Shown here: in pieces, positions 1-7,662 of the stretch
Numbering within the stretch: the stretch's first letter is position 1
How the letters are laid out: every line of letters begins with the position of its first letter
IMG/VR virus record: IMGVR_UViG_3300021378_000070
Span: 1 to 37,766 of that record
Direction: 5' to 3' (one strand)
Length of the DNA: 37,766 nt
From: a virus
Position numbers and translations under genes: made by a program
Notes under the pieces: model-generated
Told to the model about the DNA's origin: nothing
The model's database searches: none
Seen by the model: the letters and a program-made list of their open reading frames with translations, nothing else

Positions 1-697
1 CGCTTTTAAACAGATTTGTTGCTTCTACTAAGAGTTCATCTTCACTCTGTCCTGCACTCTGAGGGGGCCTGAGAGCGCCGGAACCGCTGTTTACTTGCAA
101 TTGATTGAGACACTTACGTAAGTCAGGATAAGTTGCACGAACAAATGTATCTAATACATCTAATTCAAACTCAACATTTTCTGTGACTAACACAGTTGCC
201 GCTCTTGCTGTAAACTCTGTCATATCAGGCTTTGCAATATGATACTGATGACAACGAGACTTGAGTGCAGGAATGATCTTATGGGCATAGTTACATGTGA
301 GAATGTATCTTACAGTCTCATGGTATGACTCCATATCATTTCTTAAGGCTGCCTGCGAGGGCTGAGTTAAATAGTCAGCCTCGTCTAACAACACCACCTT
401 GAACTTGCCAAACGGCATAGTCTGCACAAAGCCATTGATCTTTTCACGTAGCATGTCTATACCATTCTCACGTGAAGCATTGATCGTTAGCACATCATAT
501 TCTTCAACACCTAACTCATGTATAAGCAATTTTGCTAGTGTTGTTTTACCAGTACCCGGATCACCTGACATCAATAAATGAGGGAAACTACCTTCACTAA
601 TCCAGTTTTCTACTTGATTCTTTTGATTTTCATCAGTAAAGACATAGCCGTCTACTGTTTTAGGACGATACTTTTCTACCCACAATTGATTCTTCAT
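1..697 (-). CDS. 44: Sliding-clamp loader ATPase subunit gp44 (partial, C-terminus beyond window)
   Basis: This is the large AAA+ subunit of the T4-type clamp loader, which with gp62 uses ATP to load the gp45 sliding clamp on DNA for replication and late transcription. The protein begins MKNQLWVEKYRPKTVDGYVF, with the clamp-loader VEKYRP box. Walker A is GDPGTGKT at about residue 46, Walker B is LLDEADY at about 105, and the SRC sensor motif (KSRCHQY) is at about 149. About 232 codons are present and the frame is open at base 1, so the C-terminus is missing. I chose the ATG at 697 because AGAGG lies 5-6 nt upstream; the ATG at 701 is out of frame. A consensus sigma-70 promoter lies upstream, suggesting early expression. 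Family assignment is secure. Confidence 0.95.
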   Translation of the reverse strand, partial: MKNQLWVEKYRPKTVDGYVFTDENQKNQVENWISEGSFPHLLMSGDPGTGKTTLAKLLIHELGVEEYDVLTINASRENGIDMLREKINGFVQTMPFGKFKVVLLDEADYLTQPSQAALRNDMESYHETVRYILTCNYAHKIIPALKSRCHQYHIAKPDMTEFTARAATVLVTENVEFELDVLDTFVRATYPDLRKCLNQLQVNSGSGALRPPQSAGQSEDELLVEATNLFKS

Positions 698-729
698 TCA
701 TACCTCTTAGAATTTAAGTTATTACAGAT

Positions 730-758
730 ATTATACAGGATTAATGAATAGATGTCAA
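730..758 (-). promoter_or_regulatory. Consensus sigma-70 promoter for gp44
   Basis: On the minus strand TTGACA (758-753) and TATAAT (735-730) are separated by exactly 17 nt, matching the consensus in both hexamers. The expected start near 723 leaves a leader of about 25 nt carrying AGAGG before the gp44 ATG. This indicates transcription by unmodified host RNA polymerase. Confidence 0.85.
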
Positions 759-770
759 TCATTAATTGAG

Positions 771-798
771 TAAAAAGGGCAACAATGTGCCCTTTATT
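771..798 (-). terminator. Rho-independent terminator after the secreted EF-hand-like gene
   Basis: An 8-bp stem (774-781 paired with 788-795, AAAGGGCA/TGCCCTTT) has a 6-nt loop. On the minus strand a TTTTTA run follows. It directly abuts the stop codon of the 799-1179 gene and lies upstream of the gp44 promoter, so it would separate the two transcripts. Confidence 0.75.
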
Positions 799-1179
799 TT
801 AGCCTTCCCAACCTGCATCATCTTCGTCATAAACACCGTCATTGTTTGAATCACAGGCACGTTGCCAAGATATCATACCAAAAGTCAATCCTTCTGACCA
901 TGGGATATATGCACTACACCAAGCATGTGATCCAACAGCCATATCATCATCAGTTCCGTTATCTACTTGAACATAGTCTCGTTGACTAGTTTCTGGAAAC
1001 ACTTTAAACTGAATAGTTCTACCGTTACTGTAAGTTCGTTGCTGATACAACTTACCTTTAGTAACATGAATCATTTCTCCTTCTTTAAGGGTCAATGTAG
1101 AACCGTCTTCATAGTTAATAACAGTTTGAGCAGTAGCACCGAATGAAACTAGTGCTAGGGTAAAAATAAAAAATTTCAT
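799..1179 (-). CDS. Small secreted protein with EF-hand-like loop, function unknown
   Basis: A 126-residue protein I cannot assign to a family. The first 17 residues (MKFFIFTLALVSFGATA) look like a Sec signal peptide: a charged start, a hydrophobic core and an AxA-type cleavage site before Gln18. The C-terminal end contains D110-S-N-N-D-G-V-Y-D118 with D121, which matches the spacing of an EF-hand or dockerin calcium loop. Two cysteines (about 88 and 109) could form a disulphide after export. AAGGAG lies 7 nt before the ATG, the best ribosome-binding site in this region. A terminator follows the stop codon. Export to the periplasm or cell surface is inferred from the signal peptide only. Confidence 0.7.
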   Translation of the reverse strand: MKFFIFTLALVSFGATAQTVINYEDGSTLTLKEGEMIHVTKGKLYQQRTYSNGRTIQFKVFPETSQRDYVQVDNGTDDDMAVGSHAWCSAYIPWSEGLTFGMISWQRACDSNNDGVYDEDDAGWEG

Positions 1180-1241
1180 ATAGTCTCCTTTAATTTTTCA
1201 ATTGTATATTCACATGAACATACACCTCAAAAACCTGAAAA

Positions 1242-1619
1242 CTATGCTCCTTCTTTATCTCCGTATGCCATGTTCTGTTGCGGTTCATCACTAACTAGCA
1301 TACAGTCTTTAAGGTCTACACAACGAATTGTTTTTTCACCTTCTTCATCTACAATGTTAATACCACGTGTCCAACGACCATGTCCAACAAGAACATACTG
1401 ACCTACTTTAAGTTCAGTCATTGCGTTTGGTCCTATTGAATAGACTTGTGCCCAACGAGGCTTGATGCCTGCTGATTTCTTATCATCGTCCATTAAAATG
1501 ATTCCAGACTTAAGTGTTTGTCCACCGAAGTCCATACCATGTACGATAACTTTATCGTTAATTGCTTTTAATGATTTGCAATGAATACGATTGATATTAG
1601 ATTTAAGTCCTATAGCCAT
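1242..1619 (-). CDS. 31: GroES-like co-chaperonin (gp31-type)
   Basis: A 125-residue protein with the GroES fold pattern. It has an opening strand (KAINDKVIVHGMDF), a mobile loop ending in a hydrophobic tripeptide (GGQTLKSGIILMDDD, about residues 32-46), then RWAQVYSIGP and LKVGQYVLVGHGRW, which match the GroES segments for internal turns and the KVGD motif. Phage co-chaperonins (T4 gp31, RB49 CocO) replace host GroES on GroEL so that the major capsid protein folds in an enlarged cage. That role is inferred here from family. The gene starts directly after the stop of the 1620-2300 gene (TAA then ATG) and is probably co-transcribed with it. GroES is about 97 residues and gp31 is 111; the excess here is mostly C-terminal. 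Confidence 0.8.
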   Translation of the reverse strand: MAIGLKSNINRIHCKSLKAINDKVIVHGMDFGGQTLKSGIILMDDDKKSAGIKPRWAQVYSIGPNAMTELKVGQYVLVGHGRWTRGINIVDEEGEKTIRCVDLKDCMLVSDEPQQNMAYGDKEGA

Positions 1620-2300
1620 TTACTTTTTACCCTTCTTAGTAGATTTTGGTTTTTCTGTTACAATATTTTCTAATGCCGCTTTTTTAATTGCTTCGATATC
1701 AAAGTCTTCTTCGAGTTCTGCTAATTCAGCCTCTTCAGGATGAAGTTCACCTTCTGCTGGAAAACTATCTGGAGCCTCATCTGCTGATTTCATTACAAAT
1801 TCTTCAGGCTCTACTGGGGGAATAGGAGCAATTTCTGCTTCGATAGGTGCTACATATTCTTCTACACTTTCTTGCGCCACTTCTGCTACTGGTTCGACAG
1901 TTTCTTGCACTTGCGGTGTTGATTCTTCTACTAACTTGTTTAACATCGGTGTCTCTGGATGTGCTTCGCCCACTGTTTTAGTATTTTTTTCTTTTTCTAA
2001 TGCTTCAAGTTCTCTCTTTTGTTTAGGAGATAAAGGAGCATTTGGATTAGCACTCTTACTAATGTTAGGATTCTCAGGGCGTTCTTGTAAAGTTACTGCA
2101 CCTTGAGTTCCCACTTGTGATGCATATGACTCTGCTACTCTTTGAGTATTTGGTCTTACTATATTGCCAGCCTGATCAATTTCATCTCCACGAGAATTAA
2201 TTGCATTAATATTACTAACAGCACGTGTCTTTTCTTGTTTAGCAATCAAAGACGCCATGTCTAACGTTTTGCCTCTTGCTGTTTTGTATGTTCTTCCCAT
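1620..2300 (-). CDS. Conserved acidic phage protein, function unknown
   Basis: A 226-residue protein. The N-terminus (MGRTYKTARGKTLDMASLI, then RAVSNINAINSRGDEID) resembles a conserved opening found in T4-like marine phage proteins of unknown role. The middle and C-terminal part is low-complexity and very acidic, rich in Glu, Pro and Ala (about residues 120-205), and ends in a basic tail (KPKSTKKGKK). That pattern suggests a disordered protein with charged interaction segments, possibly virion-associated. AGGAT lies 6 nt upstream of the ATG. A perfect TATAAATA late promoter lies about 50 nt upstream, inside the preceding gene. The GroES-like gene follows without a gap, so both would be expressed late from that promoter. 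Confidence 0.7.
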   Translation of the reverse strand: MGRTYKTARGKTLDMASLIAKQEKTRAVSNINAINSRGDEIDQAGNIVRPNTQRVAESYASQVGTQGAVTLQERPENPNISKSANPNAPLSPKQKRELEALEKEKNTKTVGEAHPETPMLNKLVEESTPQVQETVEPVAEVAQESVEEYVAPIEAEIAPIPPVEPEEFVMKSADEAPDSFPAEGELHPEEAELAELEEDFDIEAIKKAALENIVTEKPKSTKKGKK

Positions 2301-2309
2301 AATCTTATC

Positions 2310-2816
2310 CTATTTTAAAAATTCTTCGACATCTAAATCGTAGTAGATACTATTTATACGGTGAATACCGATCAAAAACAAAACAAAACTAGAGACACTT
2401 GAGCCTCTACCTACTCCCCATACAATATTGTTTTCTCTCATTAAATCAACAAGATATTTCATATACTGCAATAGTAAGAACTGTCCTCGTTTTTGATATA
2501 ATAACAATTCTTTACCTACACGTTGAAATTCTTCTTCATGTTTGCATTGTTCTAATAACCATTTAGCAATATCTAATTCTCTATATTTTTGAGGCATATG
2601 CCATTTACTTCTCATTTCTTCATCAAAATCTGCAACTGACATTTGTGCTAGTGTATGTTCTATGAGATGCGGAGCATTTTCGATTTCTAATGTAGGATCG
2701 ATTTCTATCTTTTTATCTGTAAAAGTATTGTTTAACTTTTGTTTGGGATTCTTCATATAGATATCTACTAAATCTCGTTCAGTATAGATAGGACATCCGT
2801 AGTAATCGTTAATCAT
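2310..2816 (-). CDS. Short DnaE-motif protein (DNA polymerase III alpha-like fragment)
   Basis: A 168-residue protein. The last 36 residues (VWGVGRGSSVSS, FLIGIHRINS, YYDLDVEEFL) match the segment of bacterial DnaE linking PHP and palm domains (GVGRGS..GS....LGITDIDP..YDLLFERFLNP). In DnaE the GRGS loop contacts the incoming nucleotide. The protein stops where DnaE would continue to its catalytic PDFDIDF aspartates, so it cannot be a polymerase on its own. The N-terminal part is not recognisable to me. Similar short proteins are annotated as Pol III alpha-like in some marine T4-like phages, as I recall. The start ATG lies only 7 nt from a TATAAT box, so the transcript may be leaderless. The function is unknown. 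Confidence 0.7.
   Translation of the reverse strand: MINDYYGCPIYTERDLVDIYMKNPKQKLNNTFTDKKIEIDPTLEIENAPHLIEHTLAQMSVADFDEEMRSKWHMPQKYRELDIAKWLLEQCKHEEEFQRVGKELLLYQKRGQFLLLQYMKYLVDLMRENNIVWGVGRGSSVSSFVLFLIGIHRINSIYYDLDVEEFLK
2351..2358 (-). promoter_or_regulatory. Perfect T4-type late promoter TATAAATA inside the upstream gene
   Basis: The minus strand reads TATAAATA, identical to the T4 late consensus. It lies within the codons for the IHRINSIYY stretch of the DnaE-like gene, 50 nt upstream of the start of the 1620-2300 gene. It would drive that gene and the co-chaperonin late, independently of the host gene. Confidence 0.65.
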
Positions 2817-2823
2817 ATGATAT

Positions 2824-2851
2824 ATTATACATTAATATGTGTGAAATACAA
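2824..2851 (-). promoter_or_regulatory. Sigma-70-like promoter directly before the DnaE-like gene
   Basis: TATAAT (2829-2824, minus strand) has a weak TTGTAT -35 box (2851-2846) at 16-nt spacing. The gene's ATG begins at 2816, 7 nt after the -10 box, so the expected transcription start falls at or next to the start codon. No Shine-Dalgarno sequence is present. Confidence 0.55.
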
Positions 2852-2861
2852 GTGAAAAGGA

Positions 2862-3431
2862 TCAATGATTTTGTTGTTTTTTACCCTTTTTAAAATGAAG
2901 TTCAAGTTTTTCCCAATCGTCATTGTCAAAGAGTTTTACGATATTATTATCATCATCGATTGGCTTAGGTGTTTCAATACACAAAGAATTACAATTCCAC
3001 CATTTGTGAGTATCATTATCTATATGATTTTCTGCTACTTCTGCTACTGTACAGAATCTAACTCCGTCACTTAGATTAGATCCTAGAGTACAGTCAGTTA
3101 CTTTGAGACGACCTTCTGTAATAGAGTTAAACTTTTGTAGCAAAGTCATCGAAATAATTTGATCTACTGGATCTTCTGGTAATGTACAAACTCTAATGCC
3201 TGCATTTTTGTATTTTTTAATTGATGCCTCATCATTTTGATTAATAAGAAGACAGTTGTTTAACACATACATAACAAAGTGTAGTATTCTTTCTAGTGCT
3301 ATATTCTGTTCCTTATAATCGTCGGTTTCGACTAGAATAGATAAAGTCATAATGTATTCATTAAGAAGGAATTGATCTGCAAAATGTATTGCAGTCGAAA
3401 AGCCTAAATCTCTTTCGATTCTGGTACTCAT
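2862..3431 (-). CDS. Hypothetical protein
   Basis: A 189-residue protein not recognised. It is predicted soluble, with a largely helical N-terminal half (residues 1-70, including ALERILHFVMYVLNNCLL), a central part with several Cys and Thr residues, and a C-terminal end rich in Asp and Lys (KPIDDDNNIVKLFDNDDWEK, then KKGKKQQNH). No catalytic motif stands out. AGGAAA lies about 6 nt before the ATG. It starts 1 nt after the 3433-3672 gene and is probably in one operon with it. Confidence 0.6.
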   Translation of the reverse strand: MSTRIERDLGFSTAIHFADQFLLNEYIMTLSILVETDDYKEQNIALERILHFVMYVLNNCLLINQNDEASIKKYKNAGIRVCTLPEDPVDQIISMTLLQKFNSITEGRLKVTDCTLGSNLSDGVRFCTVAEVAENHIDNDTHKWWNCNSLCIETPKPIDDDNNIVKLFDNDDWEKLELHFKKGKKQQNH

Positions 3432-3432
3432 T

Positions 3433-3672
3433 TTATTTCCTATCTACTTTTATATTGTCGCCAATATCTTTGTCAGCAAATAATTTATCTAACTTTTTCT
3501 TTTGTTCATCTTTGTAACTATTCATAATCATGTCTAGTTGATTAATCATAGGTCCATTTTGTGTTCTATGGGCAAAAGTTATTTTTGATGTAAGATCGGC
3601 GATTGCTTCTTGCAAATCTTCAATGCTCTTGTCTGAAAGATCACTTATAAATGGATGATGCATGCCTGACAT
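3433..3672 (-). CDS. Small helical hypothetical protein
   Basis: A 79-residue protein of unknown function. Residues 10-65 are predicted to be amphipathic helix, possibly a short coiled coil (SIEDLQEAIADLTSKITFA, then DEQKKKLDKLFAD). GAGG lies 6-7 nt upstream of the ATG. It sits between the 437-residue structural gene (11 nt upstream) and the 189-residue gene (1 nt downstream), so it is likely read with the tail genes from the late promoter near 5022. Confidence 0.6.
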   Translation of the reverse strand: MSGMHHPFISDLSDKSIEDLQEAIADLTSKITFAHRTQNGPMINQLDMIMNSYKDEQKKKLDKLFADKDIGDNIKVDRK

Positions 3673-3683
3673 AGCCTACCTCA

Positions 3684-4997
3684 TTAGAATGAGTCGAGTG
3701 TGACTCGTTTCCAGATATCATTTCCTTGATTGTATACTGTAGCAGTTACGTTTCCAGCAAAAGAACTTACAGTTCCTAGAGTTACATTTGCATCTGCTAC
3801 CCCATTTGTGCGAGTACGACTGATTGACATCTTAAGATTTGCTCCGCTGTTGTCTAAACTTTTAACATAGTATGTTGTATTTGCTTGAATGTTAGTATTA
3901 GCAGTGTCTATAGTAGCTCCTGCAAATACTACTGGTTGATTTAGTCCATTGTCGAATATAGTTGAATTTTGAGAATTAAATTCAACTTGATCTGCTGTAG
4001 CAGTCGTTGAAATAATACTATCTACAGTCGCAGTGCTATTATAAGTACCAACAGACATGTATACATATGATACTGGTTTTGCCTGCATTGTTCCTGTTGC
4101 ATCGGCTAATGCAAAATCTCCACCACCGAGTGTAGAACTGATAGTGAATGAAGTATTAGCAACAATAGTTCTTACATAGTAAGTTGTTCCTGCTACAATA
4201 TTACCAAACACAACTCCATAGAATTGAATAGGCATACCTAAATAGAAACCTGCTGTTGATGACGTTGTTAAGGTGTCACCAGCGGCTTCTGAAGCAGTAA
4301 CTGTAACTGGTTGTACTGAAGATTCAACTGCAATGTCGCCATTTCTATCACCCTGATAGCCTGTTGGTGTCATTGCTACTCTTTCTTCAATTTGAGATGT
4401 TTGATAACTTCTATTAGTAGGTGTTATTAAAATTGAATTACCACAATCAATAGTAGATAAATCATATACTAGTTGACCTGCGTTATAAGGTGCAGTAGCA
4501 ATTACTAGATTACCGTTTATATCTTGTGTATTGTTCTCTAATATGTTTTCACTTTGACTTACTTCACTAGGAAAATTTATATTTGCAGTAGTATTTGCAA
4601 TTGTTAAATCTAATGTGATCGTATGTCTAGTAGCAGTAGGGGCCCAACCTGCAAATTGAAACGTTGTATCACCTGTGATAGTTGCAGTTTGTACGTCACC
4701 TAATGTACAATTAACGATGACAGTTCCAGATACATTGTTACCTAAGTTATACATTGTATTACGGAACGTTCTAATAGCGGCATTACTAATTAAAGTATTA
4801 GCCATATTATTGTCTAACGTAAGATTGTTTAAGCCCTGTTTAAGTACAGCCTTATCCTGCAGTTCTGTAATTTCAGTACTAGCAGTATTTAAATTAGTTT
4901 TAATAGCCGTGAAGTTATTTCTGAACCCTTCAGAACTATTGTTTTGTCCCGGAGTCGGATAATTTCCGTCTATTCCGTTTGTATTAATTGTACTCAT
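3684..4997 (-). CDS. Virion structural protein with repeated GTTYYV-type modules
   Basis: A 437-residue protein. The N-terminus (MSTINTNGIDGNYPTPGQNN, then EGFRNNFTAIKTNLNTA) is a conserved start of marine T4-like phage appendage proteins and includes a short helical segment. Residues 230-306 and about 330-430 are two copies of a module with the pattern IQF.G...G.I.AGTTYYV.TI...TSFTIS, also seen in other structural proteins of this window. The rest is Thr/Asn-rich beta sequence typical of tail or baseplate appendages. A GATAAATA late promoter lies 25 nt upstream of the ATG. It is the last gene of a block with the Ig-repeat protein, the M15 peptidase and the long fibre. The exact role is unknown. 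Confidence 0.65.
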   Translation of the reverse strand: MSTINTNGIDGNYPTPGQNNSSEGFRNNFTAIKTNLNTASTEITELQDKAVLKQGLNNLTLDNNMANTLISNAAIRTFRNTMYNLGNNVSGTVIVNCTLGDVQTATITGDTTFQFAGWAPTATRHTITLDLTIANTTANINFPSEVSQSENILENNTQDINGNLVIATAPYNAGQLVYDLSTIDCGNSILITPTNRSYQTSQIEERVAMTPTGYQGDRNGDIAVESSVQPVTVTASEAAGDTLTTSSTAGFYLGMPIQFYGVVFGNIVAGTTYYVRTIVANTSFTISSTLGGGDFALADATGTMQAKPVSYVYMSVGTYNSTATVDSIISTTATADQVEFNSQNSTIFDNGLNQPVVFAGATIDTANTNIQANTTYYVKSLDNSGANLKMSISRTRTNGVADANVTLGTVSSFAGNVTATVYNQGNDIWKRVTLDSF

Positions 4998-5021
4998 AAT
5001 TTATTTAATCTCTCAATATAC

Positions 5022-5029
5022 TATTTATC
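5022..5029 (-). promoter_or_regulatory. Late promoter GATAAATA
   Basis: Minus-strand GATAAATA, 25 nt before the ATG at 4997. T4 geometry predicts a leader of about 19 nt containing GAGAG. It fits the NATAAATA late consensus described for T4-like cyanophages. Confidence 0.6.
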
Positions 5030-5037
5030 AACACAAA

Positions 5038-7662
5038 TTATCCAGATACATTTCTTTTATCTGGTAAGATAGTGCGTCTGGGAAACAAGACATGAAAATC
5101 TTCAGAGTCAATTGGATTAGGTTCCGGAGAAGCACTCGGTAGTCCTGTCCATGCGGGCGGACTAACGTTATTATCAAAGTCGAATGTAATTGATTTATCT
5201 ACTGTTATTCTGTCTAACTGAAAGTTAATTGTGTTTAGTGTATATGGTGTGCCTAAAGGATCTACCCATAATGTTTCAATATTGTTTTTAATTGTATCAG
5301 CAGTTCCTGGTTTACAATATGCAATGACCCAAGCCGGAGTATATCCTAATGTTGAGCCGTTTGCTTGTTGACTAGTCATCCATCCAGGTAGCAATCTAAA
5401 GTCAAATTCTTGTCCTAAGTTTGTTCCTGTTCTATCTCTCATATTTGGTAGTGAGTTGGGGAATAAATTTCTAGCAAACCCCGGCGTTAAACTTGTATAG
5501 TATCCCGGCTGACTTGTTTCTGTCAATAAAGGCAAACTATTTTCACTAGATATTAATTGATCTTCAAATGTTTCTTCTGTCTGTAACTGTTGTCCTTCTG
5601 GTGTTGTATTAACATAACTTGTGTAGATATCAGTTACACTTGTATACCATGGCCCTTTGTTTAATGGTATGTTTCTTGGCCAAACAATTTCTTCACTGAC
5701 ACTTTTGCCTTTAGGATTAATTAAGTTGTCTTGTACTTCAGAATAAACAACTTCATAGACAACTTCTCCGGCCGCATTCTTAGCAACTGCTGTTTTTAAT
5801 TGTCCTAAAGTAATATATCTCCAATAGTGATTTTTATCGATAGCCGCTACATATTCATCAAAGTCACTAGCATAAATTCCATATGCATGTTCGTAAGTAA
5901 TATTAGATGCTTTACCAAAATTTACATCTTCAGGTCTATATAAATCTGCTAGAGGGAAAATTGTAGTATTATCAAGTAATCCTTTAATTATATTTCTGTC
6001 TGCAATACCTGGAACACATCTAATATACAATGTGTCTGTAGGTTGCGTAAACTCTTGTACAATAGTTAATTTAAATGTTCTTGTTGCATTCACAACTGGA
6101 TAAAGAGGTGAGAATGCTTCGATTGTAAAATCAAATTCTGTTTCTGTGTCAGGATTTGTAAATGTATCATTCGGTTGATATGATACTGTGCCTGATAACT
6201 CTCCATTATCTAGTAATTTTAAGTTAGGAGGTAGTGTTCCACTAGTTACTCTGTAGTTAAGTGTAACATCTGATGTTGCACTAACAGATAATACAGATGT
6301 TTCACTGTTATTCATCTTACCAAGATCACTAGGTGTTACCCAAGTAACTGTTCCTAATATATTATTAGAAACTGTCATTTGAAATTTAAATACTGAACTC
6401 TGTATGTTAGTAAAACTAGCCTTTCTTACGTTCACACTAAAAGAATAGTTAGAAATACTGTCAGATGCGATTGTAGGCGTTCCTGTGATCCATCCTGTAG
6501 TAGAATCTCCTACTAAACCTAAGGGTAAATCTATAAATTGATATTCTAATGCATCTCCATCAAAGTCTTGACCTAACATTCTCCATGAAAAATACTCTCC
6601 ACTTGGATATGATCCTATGTTTGCTTCTGTACTAGGAGAATATGTAGTATTAATGTCATTATTAGGAAAAACATAGTAACCATAGTTAGTTGGATCATTT
6701 TTTGCAACGTCAAATGTTGCAGGTCTTGTGTTTAGAACACTAGGTATTCTACTGTTGCCTGGAAAACCAGGACCACCTGAACTAATCGGAGCATTTTGAT
6801 TTGCAACAACAATGTTATATGATTCTAGTGCGTTTCCTAATGGTGATGTTAATTCTAATGTAAATGAATATGTTTGTACTGTTGGTTCACCTGTTTGAAT
6901 CTGTGGTAAAGATGCGGCAAATGTGCCTACTCCGTCAATAAGAACTTCTTCGGTTCCCCCACGTGTACTTGATATTGTAAATGTAGTTGCACTTAAAATA
7001 TCCTTGACATAATATGTTCTATTTGCTACAATATCTCCGTAAACTGTGCCAGTAAAGTTAATAGGTCTTTCTTTAACAAAGCCTGTTGTACTTAATACTG
7101 TTAAAACATTAGTTGATATTGCTAATACCGATGTAGTGATAGCACTATAATTAATACTGATGACTGGTGGACTAGGATAACCTCTAATTAATCCTTTATC
7201 ATTAATTTCTAATCCAGGAGGCAAACTACCTTGTATTCTTCTGATCGATATTGGATTAGATGTAACTGGATTAGTATATTCTATTTGCAGTTCTCGCCAT
7301 ACACTATCATTCGTATTTAAAATTGTTCCTGTTGGGGTAGTAAATGTAGGAATAGCAACACCACTTATGATTGTACTAAACGTTCTATCTGCTATTTGTT
7401 GTTCATCACCTATATAATCATCTGTTGCTCTTACAGCAAAGTTATATGTAGTATCACTACCAACAATGCCTGGAGTTCCTGATAAAACACCCGTCTCACT
7501 GTTTAGTGTTAAGCCTGTAGGTATTGTCCCACTCAATACAGTATATGTAATTGCAGTTGCCGGAAGTTTTGGAGTTGCTTCAAACGTAAAGGTCATAGGA
7601 ACTTGAGAAGGAAATGTGCCGATACTTCCTGCAGTAGTTACCCAGTCTGGATGATTACTCAT
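5038..7662 (-). CDS. Large structural protein with Ig-like (He_PIG) repeats
   Basis: An 874-residue protein. At least four putative-Ig repeats are visible, each with the signature LP.GL.....G.LSGTP or a variant: residues about 25-100, 110-290 (LPPGLEINDKGLIRGYP), 360-430 (LPLGLVGDSTTGWITGTP) and 435-530 (LPPNLKLLDNGELSGTV). The second repeat is interrupted at about 168-253 by a GTTYYV-type module (IVANRTYYVKDILSATTFTI). The C-terminal part (about 540-874) is different and contains GIYASDFDEYVAAIDKNHYW and other aromatic-rich stretches. Such proteins are probably displayed on tails or baseplates and may bind cell-surface glycans; that is inference. The start overlaps the stop of the M15 peptidase gene (ATGA), indicating translational coupling. 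Confidence 0.75.
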   Translation of the reverse strand: MSNHPDWVTTAGSIGTFPSQVPMTFTFEATPKLPATAITYTVLSGTIPTGLTLNSETGVLSGTPGIVGSDTTYNFAVRATDDYIGDEQQIADRTFSTIISGVAIPTFTTPTGTILNTNDSVWRELQIEYTNPVTSNPISIRRIQGSLPPGLEINDKGLIRGYPSPPVISINYSAITTSVLAISTNVLTVLSTTGFVKERPINFTGTVYGDIVANRTYYVKDILSATTFTISSTRGGTEEVLIDGVGTFAASLPQIQTGEPTVQTYSFTLELTSPLGNALESYNIVVANQNAPISSGGPGFPGNSRIPSVLNTRPATFDVAKNDPTNYGYYVFPNNDINTTYSPSTEANIGSYPSGEYFSWRMLGQDFDGDALEYQFIDLPLGLVGDSTTGWITGTPTIASDSISNYSFSVNVRKASFTNIQSSVFKFQMTVSNNILGTVTWVTPSDLGKMNNSETSVLSVSATSDVTLNYRVTSGTLPPNLKLLDNGELSGTVSYQPNDTFTNPDTETEFDFTIEAFSPLYPVVNATRTFKLTIVQEFTQPTDTLYIRCVPGIADRNIIKGLLDNTTIFPLADLYRPEDVNFGKASNITYEHAYGIYASDFDEYVAAIDKNHYWRYITLGQLKTAVAKNAAGEVVYEVVYSEVQDNLINPKGKSVSEEIVWPRNIPLNKGPWYTSVTDIYTSYVNTTPEGQQLQTEETFEDQLISSENSLPLLTETSQPGYYTSLTPGFARNLFPNSLPNMRDRTGTNLGQEFDFRLLPGWMTSQQANGSTLGYTPAWVIAYCKPGTADTIKNNIETLWVDPLGTPYTLNTINFQLDRITVDKSITFDFDNNVSPPAWTGLPSASPEPNPIDSEDFHVLFPRRTILPDKRNVSG

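Noticed and set aside
1180-1241. Possible sigma-70 promoter for the secreted protein (TTGAGG-16-TATACA)
   Set aside because: Both hexamers match the consensus at only four of six positions, which is expected by chance in AT-rich DNA.
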